Shown here in pieces: positions 50,656 to 59,406 of a stretch of DNA of 60,823 nt (its first letter is position 1; every line of letters begins with the position of its first letter). The notes beneath the pieces are model-generated. The model searched no databases and was not told the DNA's origin. It saw only the letters and a list, made by a program, of their open reading frames with translations. The stretch spans positions 1 to 60,823 of the forward strand of contig CAMBCF010000010.1 of assembly GCA_945864585.1 (NCBI GenBank), written 5' to 3'. Source of the DNA: Bordetella parapertussis. GTDB taxonomy: Bacteria > Pseudomonadota > Gammaproteobacteria > Burkholderiales > SG8-41. A program made the position numbers and the translations under genes.

Positions 50656-51507
50656 CTACAGTTTGCTTTCAGCACCGCGCAGCTTGATGATCTGCGTATG
50701 GTAAATCTCGGCGCAGACTTCATCGTTAGAGCGCACCGCGCAGTAGATGGTGAGCCAGTGGTTTTGTTTTTTCTCCCACTTGGCTATGGGCAAAGTCAGG
50801 ATGTGCACGGGATCGCCCACGCGCAGCATTTTGCGGATCACGGCTTTGGTTGAGCTGTGCACGGCGTTGTCGCCGATGAACTGGTTGTTGTAGCCGAGCT
50901 GCACCAGCCGCAACACGTGCGCGGGGTGTAGCGGCGCTCGCTCGCCGTCTTCGTAGATCGGCAGATCGTCTTCGAGCACGCCCTTCCAGTAGGCGTTGTC
51001 CTGCGCGGTGAGCGTAAGACTCAGCGAACGATACGCCCGACCAACGATGATGTTGTCCCAGGTGCGGCGCTGCGTGACCGGGCCTTCCCATTCGTTGGGC
51101 CGGGTCGCGGCGGCGGCATCCACTGCGGGAAAAGCGCTGGGCACAGCACTCAGCAGGCGCGCGCAAATTTCGCCGCCTGCGGTTTCGTTATAGGCCGTGA
51201 CCTCGTATGCCTGTTCTGCCTCGCGGCCCGCAACCGGCAAGGTTTCGATGCGCAGGTGATCGCCTTCGCATACGGGCTTGATGAATTTCGCTTCCACCAC
51301 CGCGCGGCTCAACCACGTTGCGCCCAATTGCGATACCAGCGCGCGCGTCATGTTGCCGTAGTTCGCCACACCCAGCACAAAGGGGCCGCGAAAGCCAAGT
51401 TTTTGCGGCAGGCCATCAGTGTGCATGCGGTTGTGCGATTGGTGATTCGCGTGATGCGCTACTACGGTGTAGGGCCTGCCGACGGCGTAGATTTGGGCTG
51501 TGGTCAT
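50656..51507 (-). CDS. MaoC-like double hot-dog protein
   Basis: The 283-residue protein appears to have two hot-dog units. The first carries NRMHTDGLPQKLGFRGPFVL, which resembles the hydratase motif HxDxxxAxxxGF, and FIKPVCEGDHLRIETLPVAG. The second includes YNNQFIGDNAVHSSTKAVIR and LRVGDPVHILTLPIAKWEKK. It should act on an acyl-CoA as hydratase or thioesterase. It sits in the acyl-CoA operon between a second MaoC-type gene and the CoA ligase. Confidence 0.8.
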   Translation of the reverse strand: MTTAQIYAVGRPYTVVAHHANHQSHNRMHTDGLPQKLGFRGPFVLGVANYGNMTRALVSQLGATWLSRAVVEAKFIKPVCEGDHLRIETLPVAGREAEQAYEVTAYNETAGGEICARLLSAVPSAFPAVDAAAATRPNEWEGPVTQRRTWDNIIVGRAYRSLSLTLTAQDNAYWKGVLEDDLPIYEDGERAPLHPAHVLRLVQLGYNNQFIGDNAVHSSTKAVIRKMLRVGDPVHILTLPIAKWEKKQNHWLTIYCAVRSNDEVCAEIYHTQIIKLRGAESKL

Positions 51508-51588
51508 GGCGTTTGTTGCCCTATTGCATAAGCAACGGCAGGCACGCCCAGCAGCATTGCGACCGTCGCAACTTTGCCGAGGGCTTTG

Positions 51589-52053
51589 CTATTCAAAAAA
51601 GAACCGCCCCACCTTCACGCCGGTGACCCACGGCTTGTCGCTGTTTTCAACTTCGATGCTGAATTCGACTTCCACCCGCAGGGAACCATCAGGCCGTTCC
51701 TCAATGGCGAGTAATTTCGAGCGCGCGCGGATACGTGAACCGGTGCGCAGCGGCGACAAAAAGCGGATGCGATCCCAACCCTGATTCAACGAATACTTGC
51801 GCGGGTAACGGCTGTACGGGGAGATCGCGCGGCTCAGTCGTGGCATCAGCGCGATGCCCATGTTGCCCGGCGCGATGGTGTTTCCAAAATTTGATTGCTC
51901 GGCGCGCTCGACGTCGGTGTGTATCCAGCCGGTTTCGCCGCTGAGTTCCACGAAATCATCGATCAATTTTTGCGTGATTACGAACCATTCGCCGGGTTCG
52001 GACTCCTGCCCGATATCCTTGCGCATGGCTTCGAGCACGGCTTGCTTTTGCAT
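51589..52053 (-). CDS. MaoC-family enoyl-CoA hydratase-like protein
   Basis: The 154-residue single hot-dog protein carries the R-hydratase region ELSGETGWIHTDVERAEQSN followed by TIAPGNMGIALMPRL. The Asp and His of the active site are seen in IHTD; the usual SGDxNP is changed to SGETGW. It should hydrate a CoA-bound enoyl group. Spaces of about 80-90 bases separate it from both neighbours, the upstream one containing a CCCTCC-type repeat (52098-52137). Confidence 0.85.
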   Translation of the reverse strand: MQKQAVLEAMRKDIGQESEPGEWFVITQKLIDDFVELSGETGWIHTDVERAEQSNFGNTIAPGNMGIALMPRLSRAISPYSRYPRKYSLNQGWDRIRFLSPLRTGSRIRARSKLLAIEERPDGSLRVEVEFSIEVENSDKPWVTGVKVGRFFFE

Positions 52054-52143
52054 TTTTGTGGATGGGGATGGAGGCGCATTGGCGAGATGCTGGCTGCCCC
52101 CTCCCCAACCCTCCCCCGCTTACGCAAGGGAGGGAGCTATCTT

Positions 52144-52545
52144 CTACGCCGGCGTAAACATCGGCACCGAAAACCCATTCTCGGTTTTCTTGAACACCAC
52201 TTTCACTTTTTGTCCAATCTTCACCGTATCCAGATCGCAATCGACGATGTTGGTCATCATCTTGGGGCCTTCGTCGAGTGTGACGTAGGCGATGCAATAG
52301 GGCACCGGGCCGCCACGGCGGGTGACGCTGTAGGCGTAGATCACGCCGCTGCCTTTGGTTTGCAGCCACTCGACTTTGGCGCTGAAGCAAAACGGGCACA
52401 GCACGCGCGGGTAATGGTGTAGTTCGCCGCAAGCGCCGCACTTTTTGACCAACAACTTGCCTTCGGCGCAGGCGTCGAAGTACGGCTTGTCGCCGGGATT
52501 CAGCGTCGGGTCGCGCAGTTTTCTGTCTTGTGCTGGGGTAGCCAT
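52144..52545 (-). CDS. Zn-ribbon / OB-fold protein (DUF35, thiolase partner)
   Basis: The 133-residue protein has the rubredoxin-like zinc ribbon with KKCGACGELHHYPR and CPFCFSAK (four Cys), then an OB fold (GSGVIYAYSVTRRGGPVP, IAYVTLDEGP). DUF35 proteins bind acyl-CoA and form complexes with thiolase-like partners in steroid, fatty-acid and ketone pathways. The thiolase gene ends 4 bases upstream, so the two form such a pair. Confidence 0.92.
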   Translation of the reverse strand: MATPAQDRKLRDPTLNPGDKPYFDACAEGKLLVKKCGACGELHHYPRVLCPFCFSAKVEWLQTKGSGVIYAYSVTRRGGPVPYCIAYVTLDEGPKMMTNIVDCDLDTVKIGQKVKVVFKKTENGFSVPMFTPA

Positions 52546-52549
52546 TTTG

Positions 52550-53716
52550 TTATTCCCTTTCCATAATCAAGGTGCCGCTGCCATGCCGGTGGCCGAGTGC
52601 GCCGCCGGTGCCGTGTGCGAGTGCGAGGTTGCAGTTTTTCACTTGCACTGCGGCATGTGCTTCACCGCGCAACTGGCGCACCGCTTCGAGAATTTTGGTC
52701 ATGCCGCCGCGATTCGCCGGGTGGTTGTTGCAGAGGCCACCGCCGTCGGTGTTAAACGGCAGTTTGCCGCTGCCGGCAATCAGGTTGCCGTTGGCAACAA
52801 ACTTGCCGCCGTCGCCTTTTTTGCAGAAGCCCAGGTCTTCAAGCTGCATCACCACGGTGATGGTGAAGCTGTCATAAATCGACGCGTACTTGATGTCGGC
52901 GGGTGTGACGCCGGCTTCTTCAAACGCACGCGGGCCGCTCCATGCGGCGCCGGAGTAGGTCAGGTCAACCTTGCCGCCCATCTGGCCTTTCATGGCTTCG
53001 CCTGCACCGATCAGCTTGACCAGCGGCCGCTTGAGGCTTTTGGCGATTTCCGGCTTGCACACAATTACCGCGCCAGCGCCGTCGCTCACCACGCAGCAAT
53101 CGAGGCGATGCAGCGGGTCGGAAATCATCGGCGAGGCCAGTACCTCCTCAACCGTGACCACATTGCGCAGCATGGCATTCGGGTTGTGCTGCGCGTGATG
53201 CGAAGCCGCGACTTTCACCCACGCGAGCTGTTCGCTGGTGGTGCCGAATTCGTACATGTGGCGCATCGCGCACATCGCATACAAATTGACGGTTACCGGG
53301 CCGTAAGGCATTTCAAACGGCCCATCGGGCATATTCGCGCCACGATCGCGCACCTGGGTGCCGGAGCTGCCTTCCGAATTGGGGCGTCCGGCAAGTGTGA
53401 CCAGCGCCACGTTGCATTTGCCGGTGGCAATGGCCTGCGCCGCATGCGCGACATGCAACAGATACGACGTGCCGCCCATGTCGGTGGAGTCTATGTGCCG
53501 CAACTTCAAGTTCATATAGTTCGCCATGCTCCAGACGTTGGCGCCTGGCGCATCACCGGCGCAGAAGTAGCCGTCGATGTCGTTTTTGGTGAGTCCCGCG
53601 TCTTCGAGCGCGCCTTTTGCAACTTCGGCGTGCAACTGGGCGACGGAATGATCGGGCGCTTTTCGCAGCGGATGCTCGTAAGCGCCTACGATGTAGGCTT
53701 TGCCTTTGGTGCTCAT
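52550..53716 (-). CDS. Thiolase-family acyl-CoA acetyltransferase (SCP2-like)
   Basis: The 388-residue protein has the thiolase double fold of the SCP2/lipid-transfer type: AYIVGAYEHPLRKAPDHS, IDSTDMGGTSYLLHVAHAAQ at the nucleophile position, VVSDGAGAVIV, DSFTITVVMQLEDLGFC, GGGLCNNHPANRGGMTKILE and ALAHGTGGALGHRHGSG. The nucleophile Cys of normal thiolases appears to be Gly/Thr/Ser here (MGGTSY), as in several lyase-like or non-condensing members that need a DUF35 partner. It may be a retro-aldol or similar C-C cleaving enzyme. First gene of the operon. Confidence 0.9.
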   Translation of the reverse strand: MSTKGKAYIVGAYEHPLRKAPDHSVAQLHAEVAKGALEDAGLTKNDIDGYFCAGDAPGANVWSMANYMNLKLRHIDSTDMGGTSYLLHVAHAAQAIATGKCNVALVTLAGRPNSEGSSGTQVRDRGANMPDGPFEMPYGPVTVNLYAMCAMRHMYEFGTTSEQLAWVKVAASHHAQHNPNAMLRNVVTVEEVLASPMISDPLHRLDCCVVSDGAGAVIVCKPEIAKSLKRPLVKLIGAGEAMKGQMGGKVDLTYSGAAWSGPRAFEEAGVTPADIKYASIYDSFTITVVMQLEDLGFCKKGDGGKFVANGNLIAGSGKLPFNTDGGGLCNNHPANRGGMTKILEAVRQLRGEAHAAVQVKNCNLALAHGTGGALGHRHGSGTLIMERE

Positions 53717-53854
53717 GTGTGATTCCCCTTTTTTAAGACCACGGCCAATTTAACTCGAAATGGGGAAACTCACAAATCCTTGCGTGTCGCATGACGCCGG
53801 AGTTCATTTGGTGAATAATACGCGGATACTTAAAAATCCCCGGAGAGATTTCAC

Positions 53855-54877
53855 GTGATTTCGCGATCAATGTTTGGTGTTTTCGTAAGCGCCATGCTTT
53901 ACGTGGCGGCCGGCACTGTGTGCCAGGCGCAGACCGCTTCGACAGAGCCGGTCCTGAGCTTGTCGAAGGGCTCAGCACAGGCCTGGCCCACCAAGCCGAT
54001 ACGCATGCTGGTGGGCTTTCCACCGGGCGGGCCGACCGACGTGGTGGCGCGCATCGTCAGTGAAAAAGTCGCGCAGCAGACCGGTCAGCAGGTGGTGGTG
54101 GATAACCGCCCTGGCGCTGCGGGCAATATTGCGGTGGAAATTCTCACGCGCGCCGCGGGCGACGGCCACACGCTGTTGTATTCAAGCAATGCGATTGCGG
54201 TGTCGCCGGGACTATATTCCAGGCTGCCGTATGATCCGCTGAAGGACGTCACGCCAGTGACTGAAATCGGCGCCGGCTGCCTGATATTCGTCACGCATCC
54301 GGCGCTGCCGATAAAAAACGTGCCGGAATTCATCGCCTACGCCAAAGCGCGGCCGGGGCAACTTAACTATGCGTCGTCGGGCGCCGGCACCAGCACCCAT
54401 CTGGCGGCGGTGATGTTCTCGCAGCGCGTGGGTATTACCACCCAGCACATACCCTACAAAGGCACGGCGCCGTCGCTGGTGGACATGATTGCCGGGCGCA
54501 CACAGTTTTTGATGGGCGCGGTGTTGACGGCGGTGCCGCATGTGCGCGACGGGCGCTTGCGCGCGCTGGGCGTCACCGGCAAAAAGCGTATTGCGTCGCT
54601 GCCCGATTTGCGCACGCTGGATGAAGGCGATGTGCCGGGCTTTGTGGTGACCACATGGCAGGGTTTATTCGCACCCGCGGGCGTGGCGCCGGCGCTGCTG
54701 ACGCGGGTGAACGCGGAATTTGTGAAAGCGATCAAAAGCCCGGAACTGCGCCCGCGTATCGAACAGCAGGATATGGAGCCGACAGGGCCGGGGCATGTTG
54801 AATTCAACGCGATGTATCGCGCAGAACTTGCGCGCTGGACCAAGGTGGTGAAGGATGCGGGATTGAAGGCGGATTAA
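53855..54877 (+). CDS. Bug-family receptor with a repeat-derived insert
   Basis: The 340-residue receptor starts at GTG 53855 (GGAGAG upstream). Signal peptide VFVSAMLYVAAGTVCQAQ is followed by an insert TASTEPVLSLSKGSAQA, translated from a palindromic repeat, before the normal WPTKPIRMLVGFPPGGPTD. The rest is a complete receptor with NRPGAAGNIAVEILT, RLPYDPLKDVTPVTE, LNYASSGAGTSTHLAAV and HIPYKGTAPSLVDMIAG. The insert lies just after the likely signal cleavage site, where extra residues should be tolerated. Confidence 0.93.
   Translation: MISRSMFGVFVSAMLYVAAGTVCQAQTASTEPVLSLSKGSAQAWPTKPIRMLVGFPPGGPTDVVARIVSEKVAQQTGQQVVVDNRPGAAGNIAVEILTRAAGDGHTLLYSSNAIAVSPGLYSRLPYDPLKDVTPVTEIGAGCLIFVTHPALPIKNVPEFIAYAKARPGQLNYASSGAGTSTHLAAVMFSQRVGITTQHIPYKGTAPSLVDMIAGRTQFLMGAVLTAVPHVRDGRLRALGVTGKKRIASLPDLRTLDEGDVPGFVVTTWQGLFAPAGVAPALLTRVNAEFVKAIKSPELRPRIEQQDMEPTGPGHVEFNAMYRAELARWTKVVKDAGLKAD
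53937..53968. repeat. Palindromic repeat inserted in a coding region
   Basis: CTTCGACA (53937-53944) and TGTCGAAG (53961-53968) frame GAGCCGGTCCTGAGCT. It encodes the peptide EPVLSLSKG in frame. The same repeat core lies in a gene-free gap at 33504-33520. Confidence 0.75.
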
Positions 54878-54916
54878 TGTCGTTTCAAAATTAATAGTTC
54901 CACACCGGTATTGCCC

Positions 54917-55354
54917 ATGACCCTCGATCTGAATGCATTCACTCCTGCGTCGGCTGCGGCCGGTGGCGCGCTGATTGGCCTTGCGGCCGCCCTGTTGCTG
55001 TTGTTCAGCGGACGCATTGCCGGCATCAGCGGCATCGTAGGCGGTTTGTTGCAGCCGAAGGCGGGCGATGTGAGCTGGCGGCTGGCATTTGTGATCGGCT
55101 TGATGGCTGCTCCGGCAGCATACCAACTGTTTGCGGCACTGCCCGCGAGTCGTATCGAAACCGGTGACGCGATACTCGTCGTGGCCGGATTGCTGGTGGG
55201 TGTGGGCACGCGCTACGGTGCGGGTTGCACCAGCGGTCACGGCGTGTGCGGGCTTTCGCGCCTTTCCATGAGATCGCTGGTCGCCACTCTGCTATTCATG
55301 GCAGCGGGATTTGTCACCGTGTTTGTGGTGCGCCATCTCCTGGGCGCTGTGTGA
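54917..55354 (+). CDS. YeeE/YedE-family membrane transporter, first half
   Basis: The 145-residue protein has four hydrophobic segments ([75 protein letters not shown]) and the family signature [18 protein letters not shown] with conserved Cys. YeeE/YedE proteins carry thiosulfate or related sulfur compounds across the inner membrane. The second half is encoded 7 bases downstream, and the two should assemble together. Confidence 0.9.
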   Translation: MTLDLNAFTPASAAAGGALIGLAAALLLLFSGRIAGISGIVGGLLQPKAGDVSWRLAFVIGLMAAPAAYQLFAALPASRIETGDAILVVAGLLVGVGTRYGAGCTSGHGVCGLSRLSMRSLVATLLFMAAGFVTVFVVRHLLGAV

Positions 55355-55361
55355 GGACTAT

Positions 55362-55796
55362 ATGAACGCGTTGCTTGCTTTCGTGGCGGGTCTGGTGTTC
55401 GGCGTGGGACTGCTGGTATCGGGTATGGCCAACCCTGCAAAGGTGCTGGGATTTCTCGATCTTGCCGGACGGTGGGATTTGTCGTTGGCGCTGGTGATGG
55501 CCGGCGCCATAGCGGTGGGGCTGGCGGCGTTCACGCTCGCTAAGCGCCGTCAAACTAGCTGGCTGGGCTTGCCGATGCAAATACCAGGTGCGACACGCAT
55601 CGACCGCCGTCTGGTCATCGGCAGCGTGTTGTTTGGTGTGGGCTGGGGGCTGGCGGGTATTTGTCCCGGCCCGGCGCTGGTGCTGGTGGGGGCGGGCGCC
55701 GCTAACGGTAAGGGTCTGATCTTTGCGGCCGCTATGCTCGCGGGCATGGGGGTATTCGAGGTGTTGGAACGGGTTAGGTCCAGACGCCAGCGCTAA
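55362..55796 (+). CDS. YeeE/YedE-family membrane transporter, second half (DUF6691-like)
   Basis: The 144-residue protein has about four membrane segments (LLAFVAGLVFGVGLLVSGMA, LALVMAGAIAVGLAAFTLA, RLVIGSVLFGVGWGLAG, GLIFAAAMLAGMGVFEVLE) and the signature GVGWGLAGICPGPALV with a conserved Cys. GAGG precedes ATG 55362. It complements the preceding gene to give a full transporter for a sulfur-containing anion. Confidence 0.9.
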   Translation: MNALLAFVAGLVFGVGLLVSGMANPAKVLGFLDLAGRWDLSLALVMAGAIAVGLAAFTLAKRRQTSWLGLPMQIPGATRIDRRLVIGSVLFGVGWGLAGICPGPALVLVGAGAANGKGLIFAAAMLAGMGVFEVLERVRSRRQR

Positions 55797-55822
55797 CGCT
55801 GTTCAGGCTGAAAGTTGCGTAA

Positions 55823-56680
55823 TTACTTCAGGCTGAATTTTTGGTCGCGAATAAACGCGCCAAAGTCAGACCGCTCCGGCACCGAGTAGTGCCGTGCTTT
55901 ATCTTCCGACCAGCCGTTGAAAGGCGCATCGGGGTAACGGTCGCTGTGTCGCTGTTTGCGCAACGGAAACAAAGCATGGCGGCGCTGATCGTAGGCATCG
56001 ATTTTTTGTTTAAGGTTGGTTTCGTCAAAGCGATCAGTATGCACCGTGATGTCGAGTGACAGACGTGCGGTGACGTGGCCGTGCTCCAGCGGGTAGCCCA
56101 GGCACAGGCCGGCGACCGGGAACACGGCATCGGGCAGGCCGAGAATATCGCTGGTCTCACGCGGATGATTGCGCACGGCACTGATCGGCACTGTACCTAA
56201 ACCTGCTGCTTCGGCGGCGCGGATAAATTGCGCCAACACTATGCCCGCGTCCACGGCGGCGTTCATGAAGTGATCGAGATGCTCGTTCACAAACGGTTTG
56301 CCGCGCCATGCGCCGATTTGACGGATACGCCGGTTGTTGCCGCAGAAAACCAGAAACACCGGCGCGTCATTGATCCACGGCATGTCGGGGATGCCATCGG
56401 CGATGGCTTTGATCCTGCTGCGATCTGCGACGTGAATAATGTCAGCCTGCTGCAAATCCGATTTGGAGGGGGCTGACAGTGCGCACGCGAACAACAATTT
56501 GAGCAGCGCCGCATCCACCGCTTGCGGTGTCCATTTGCGATGCGAGCTGTGCTCTACCATGCGCCGCAGTTCGGCGATGCCGTCGTTGGACAGACCGGCG
56601 GGTGTGAAAATGGCTTCACCAAAGCGGGTAAGCGTGGCTTTTGCGATTCGAGCAGAATCGTTGGCGGCGGGCTGATTCAT
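55823..56680 (-). CDS. Nitroreductase-family flavoprotein
   Basis: The 285-residue protein resembles FMN-dependent NADPH nitro/flavin reductases. Visible are TRFGEAIFTPAG, LLFACALSAPSKSDLQQ (FMN contact), the strand APVFLVFCGNN, NAAVDAGIVLAQFIRAAEAAG, GTVPISAVRNHPRE and PVAGLCLGYPLEHG. The terminal YSVPERSDFGAFIRDQKFSL is a typical helix. ATG 56680 has AGGA eight bases upstream. It is divergent from the ribosomal operon. Confidence 0.87.
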   Translation of the reverse strand: MNQPAANDSARIAKATLTRFGEAIFTPAGLSNDGIAELRRMVEHSSHRKWTPQAVDAALLKLLFACALSAPSKSDLQQADIIHVADRSRIKAIADGIPDMPWINDAPVFLVFCGNNRRIRQIGAWRGKPFVNEHLDHFMNAAVDAGIVLAQFIRAAEAAGLGTVPISAVRNHPRETSDILGLPDAVFPVAGLCLGYPLEHGHVTARLSLDITVHTDRFDETNLKQKIDAYDQRRHALFPLRKQRHSDRYPDAPFNGWSEDKARHYSVPERSDFGAFIRDQKFSLK

Positions 56681-56920
56681 CTTGAATATCCTGTGCATTT
56701 ATTAAAAATATCTAATAAAAACAGATAGTTATATTACTTTTTCACTGGCGTGTGCGGGCTTGTGCATGACGCCACCGTGCATGAGGAGAGTCGCTACATT
56801 TCTTGCCCCGAAGACGTAAAGTGTCGTAAACTCACGCCCTTTCTATTTTCACCCGAACTGCCCTTCTATTATTGGCGTTTTGCGGTGTGCGATCCACGCA
56901 TAAGTAAGGATAAAACCCTC

Positions 56921-57220
56921 ATGGTAGTGATTCGTTTAGCGCGCGGTGGCGCCAAAAAGCGTCCGTTTTACAACGTTGTGGTCGCGGATTCCCGCCGCGC
57001 CCGTGATGGTCGATTTATCGAGCGTATCGGATTTTACGATCCCAAGGCGCCCGCAGGCCATGAAACGTTTCGGCTTGACCGCGCGCGTCTGACGCACTGG
57101 CAGTCGGTGGGTGCGCAACCTTCCGATACCGTGAGTCGTCTTGCCAAGCAATTTGCCAAAGTTGCCGGCGCTGTGCCCGCCGCTGCCGCCGTCGCCGCCA
57201 TTGAGCCTGCCGCTGCCTGA
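56921..57220 (+). CDS. rpsP: 30S ribosomal protein S16
   Basis: The 99-residue protein starts [20 protein letters not shown] and continues [19 protein letters not shown], unmistakable for S16. The C-terminal Ala-rich tail ([13 protein letters not shown]) is common in betaproteobacteria. AAGGA lies before ATG 56921. First gene of rpsP-rimM-trmD-rplS. The 240-base gap upstream must hold the operon promoter; no single strong one stands out. Confidence 0.97.
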   Translation: MVVIRLARGGAKKRPFYNVVVADSRRARDGRFIERIGFYDPKAPAGHETFRLDRARLTHWQSVGAQPSDTVSRLAKQFAKVAGAVPAAAAVAAIEPAAA

Positions 57221-57224
57221 TAAA

Positions 57225-57761
57225 TTGGTGGAAATGGGGCGCATCAGTGCTCCGTTTGGGATCAAGGGCTGGGTGAGGGTTCAGTCGTATAGTAGTTCCG
57301 GTGGGACCGCCAGTGGCGTAAATGGTTTGGCACAGTACCCGACATGGTGGCTCAGTGATGCCGCTGATGGCTGGCGGGAAGTGGCGGTGGTGCAAGCGCA
57401 GGTGCAGGGCGTTGATGTGGTGGCAAAGTTAGCTGGATGTGATGATCGCGATGTGGCGGCTAGTTTTAAGGGCCAGACAGTCGCGATACCACGGGCAGCC
57501 TTTCCGCCGGCTGAAAAAGGCGAGTATTACTGGGCCGATTTGCTGGGGCTGAACGTCAAGAATTCTGAAGGGCTGGATTTTGGTGTCGTAACCTCGATGC
57601 TGGAAACCGGCGCTAATGCAGTGATGGTTGTGCAACAAAGTGCGGTTGACGGCGCCGGGAACGGCAAAGAGGAACGCTTGATACCGTTCATCGCCAGTGT
57701 AATCAAGCGTGTGGATATTGCAGCTGGTTTGATCGAAGTCGACTGGGGTGCGGATTTTTAG
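57225..57761 (+). CDS. rimM: 16S rRNA processing protein RimM
   Basis: About 178 residues. The N-terminal RimM domain has GRISAPFGIKGWVRVQSYSS and WWLSDAADGWREVAV; the C-terminal PRC-barrel has YYWADLLGLNVKNSEGLDFG, ANAVMVV, LIPFIASVIKRVD and the end IEVDWGADF. It assists 30S head maturation by binding S19. The start is uncertain: TTG 57225, GTG 57228 and ATG 57234 are in frame just after the rpsP stop, and TTG 57201 would overlap rpsP. Confidence 0.95.
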   Translation: MVEMGRISAPFGIKGWVRVQSYSSSGGTASGVNGLAQYPTWWLSDAADGWREVAVVQAQVQGVDVVAKLAGCDDRDVAASFKGQTVAIPRAAFPPAEKGEYYWADLLGLNVKNSEGLDFGVVTSMLETGANAVMVVQQSAVDGAGNGKEERLIPFIASVIKRVDIAAGLIEVDWGADF

Positions 57762-57773
57762 CCGTAACTGCCT

Positions 57774-58538
57774 ATGCTGCAATTTGACGTAGTTACGCTG
57801 TTTCCGAAAATGTTCGACGCGCTTACCGAGTCGGGCATTATCGGGAGGGCGCGCGACCGGCGGGCGTACCAGTTTTTGCCGTGGAATCCGCGTGATTTCG
57901 CCACCAACAGCCACCGCACGGTGGACGACCGGCCTTACGGCGGCGGCCCCGGCATGGTGATGATGATTGATCCGCTGGAAAAGGCGGTGTGTGCGGCGCG
58001 GCAGCGGCAGATCAGCGCCGGCGTGCGCAAGCCGCGGGTGATTTACCTGTCGCCGCAGGGACGATTGTTGACACACCAGTTGGTGATGTCGCTGGCGGCG
58101 GAGCAGGGCATAGTGTTGCTGGCGGGACGCTACGAAGGTGTGGATGAACGCTTGATTGCACGCCAGTTTGACGACGAAATCTCGATAGGTGATTTCGTGA
58201 TGTCGGGTGGTGAGTTGGCGGCGATGGCTTTGATGGACGCGGTGATACGGCAGTTGCCCGGCGTGCTGGGCGATGCGCAGTCGGCGGAACAGGATTCGTT
58301 TGTGCGCGGGTTGCTGGATTGCCCGCACTACACGCGGCCTGAGGTGTATGAAGGCGAAGGCGTGCCGCCGGTGTTGATGTCGGGCAACCATGCGCAGATT
58401 AGCCGCTGGCGCTTGCAGCAGTCACTGGGCAGAACGCAGCAACGGCGGCCGGATTTGCTGGCGGCACGCGGGATAAGCAATGACGAGCGTGCGCTATTGG
58501 ATGAATACAGGAACGAAGCACAAGGAGCAGCAAAATGA
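57774..58538 (+). CDS. trmD: tRNA (guanine-37-N1)-methyltransferase
   Basis: The 254-residue SPOUT enzyme shows [20 protein letters not shown], the substrate loop [14 protein letters not shown], the knot motifs [14 protein letters not shown] and [15 protein letters not shown], and the C-terminal [17 protein letters not shown]. It modifies G37 of tRNAs to prevent frameshifting. The stop overlaps the start of rplS by four bases (ATGA). Confidence 0.97.
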   Translation: MLQFDVVTLFPKMFDALTESGIIGRARDRRAYQFLPWNPRDFATNSHRTVDDRPYGGGPGMVMMIDPLEKAVCAARQRQISAGVRKPRVIYLSPQGRLLTHQLVMSLAAEQGIVLLAGRYEGVDERLIARQFDDEISIGDFVMSGGELAAMALMDAVIRQLPGVLGDAQSAEQDSFVRGLLDCPHYTRPEVYEGEGVPPVLMSGNHAQISRWRLQQSLGRTQQRRPDLLAARGISNDERALLDEYRNEAQGAAK

Positions 58539-58951
58539 ACTTGTTAGACGAACTCGAAAATGAAGAAATCGCGCGTCTGGGTAAAAAAATCCCGGATTTT
58601 TCCGCTGGCGACACCGTGGTGGTCAGTGTCAAAGTAGTCGAAGGCGAACGCAAACGTGTGCAGGCCTACGAAGGCGTGGTAATTTCCAGGCGCAATCGCG
58701 GACTGAATTCAAATTTCATCGTGCGCAAAATCTCCTCGGGTGAGGGTGTGGAGCGTACGTTCCAGACGTACTCGCCGCTGATCACCAGCATCGAGATCAA
58801 GCGCCGAGGCGATGTGAGCCGCTCCAAGCTCTATTACCTGCGCAACCTCACCGGCAAAGCCGCGCGTATCAAGGAAAAGCTGGCTGTTCGCGGTTCAGCC
58901 GCAGCGGTGCCGGAAATGCTGCCGGAAGCGCCGGCCGAGGCTGCGAAATAA
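58535..58951 (+). CDS. rplS: 50S ribosomal protein L19
   Basis: The 138-residue protein has the L19 core: [57 protein letters not shown] and the end [21 protein letters not shown] 20-residue Ala/Glu-rich tail follows. It overlaps trmD and ends 39 bases before the operon terminator. Confidence 0.97.
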   Translation: MNLLDELENEEIARLGKKIPDFSAGDTVVVSVKVVEGERKRVQAYEGVVISRRNRGLNSNFIVRKISSGEGVERTFQTYSPLITSIEIKRRGDVSRSKLYYLRNLTGKAARIKEKLAVRGSAAAVPEMLPEAPAEAAK

Positions 58952-58990
58952 GCGCAAAATAGTCGCGCAAATCTTAGTTTATTGAAAAAA

Positions 58991-59021
58991 GCGGCTTATT
59001 TACATAAGCCGCCTTTTTTTT
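58991..59021 (+). terminator. Rho-independent terminator of the rpsP-rplS operon
   Basis: GCGGCTTAT-TTAC-ATAAGCCGC is a perfect 9-bp stem with a 4-base loop, followed by a run of T and preceded by a run of A, so it can work in both directions. Confidence 0.93.
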
Positions 59022-59071
59022 GGATAGAATCCAGCTTCCCCAAGGATTTTCACGATAGTTCAGGAGCACAC

Positions 59072-59353
59072 ATGATTCACATTCTGGTTCATGACAAGAA
59101 AGACAGCGTGGGCGTGGCCGTGGTTGAAGGTATCAAGGCCGGGCAGGAGTTGGTGGGTTGGGTGATGGAGGACGACTCGACCATCAAGGTCAAGGCGATC
59201 AACGATATTCCCATCGGCCATAAAGTGGCGACCAGCGGCATCAAAAACGGCGACACCATCATCAAGTATGGTTTCGACATCGGCAAGGCGGTGGCCGATA
59301 TCAAGGTGGGCGAGCATGCGCACGTACACAACATCAAAACCAAGCGCTGGTGA
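59072..59353 (+). CDS. SAF-domain small subunit of a UxaA/SuyA-type hydro-lyase
   Basis: The 93-residue protein matches the N-terminal SAF domain of altronate dehydratase and the SuyA subunit: HILVHDKKDSVGVAVVEG, IKVKAINDIPIGHKVATSGI, DTIIKYGFDIGKAVADIKVG and the end HVHNIKTKRW. GAG-rich CAGGAG precedes ATG 59072. It pairs with the large subunit encoded 53 bases downstream. In classical UxaA the two parts are fused. Confidence 0.9.
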   Translation: MIHILVHDKKDSVGVAVVEGIKAGQELVGWVMEDDSTIKVKAINDIPIGHKVATSGIKNGDTIIKYGFDIGKAVADIKVGEHAHVHNIKTKRW

Positions 59354-59406
59354 TATGACGGGTTACCCCCTTCACCCTTCACCCTTCACTCTTCACGAGG
59401 TCAATA

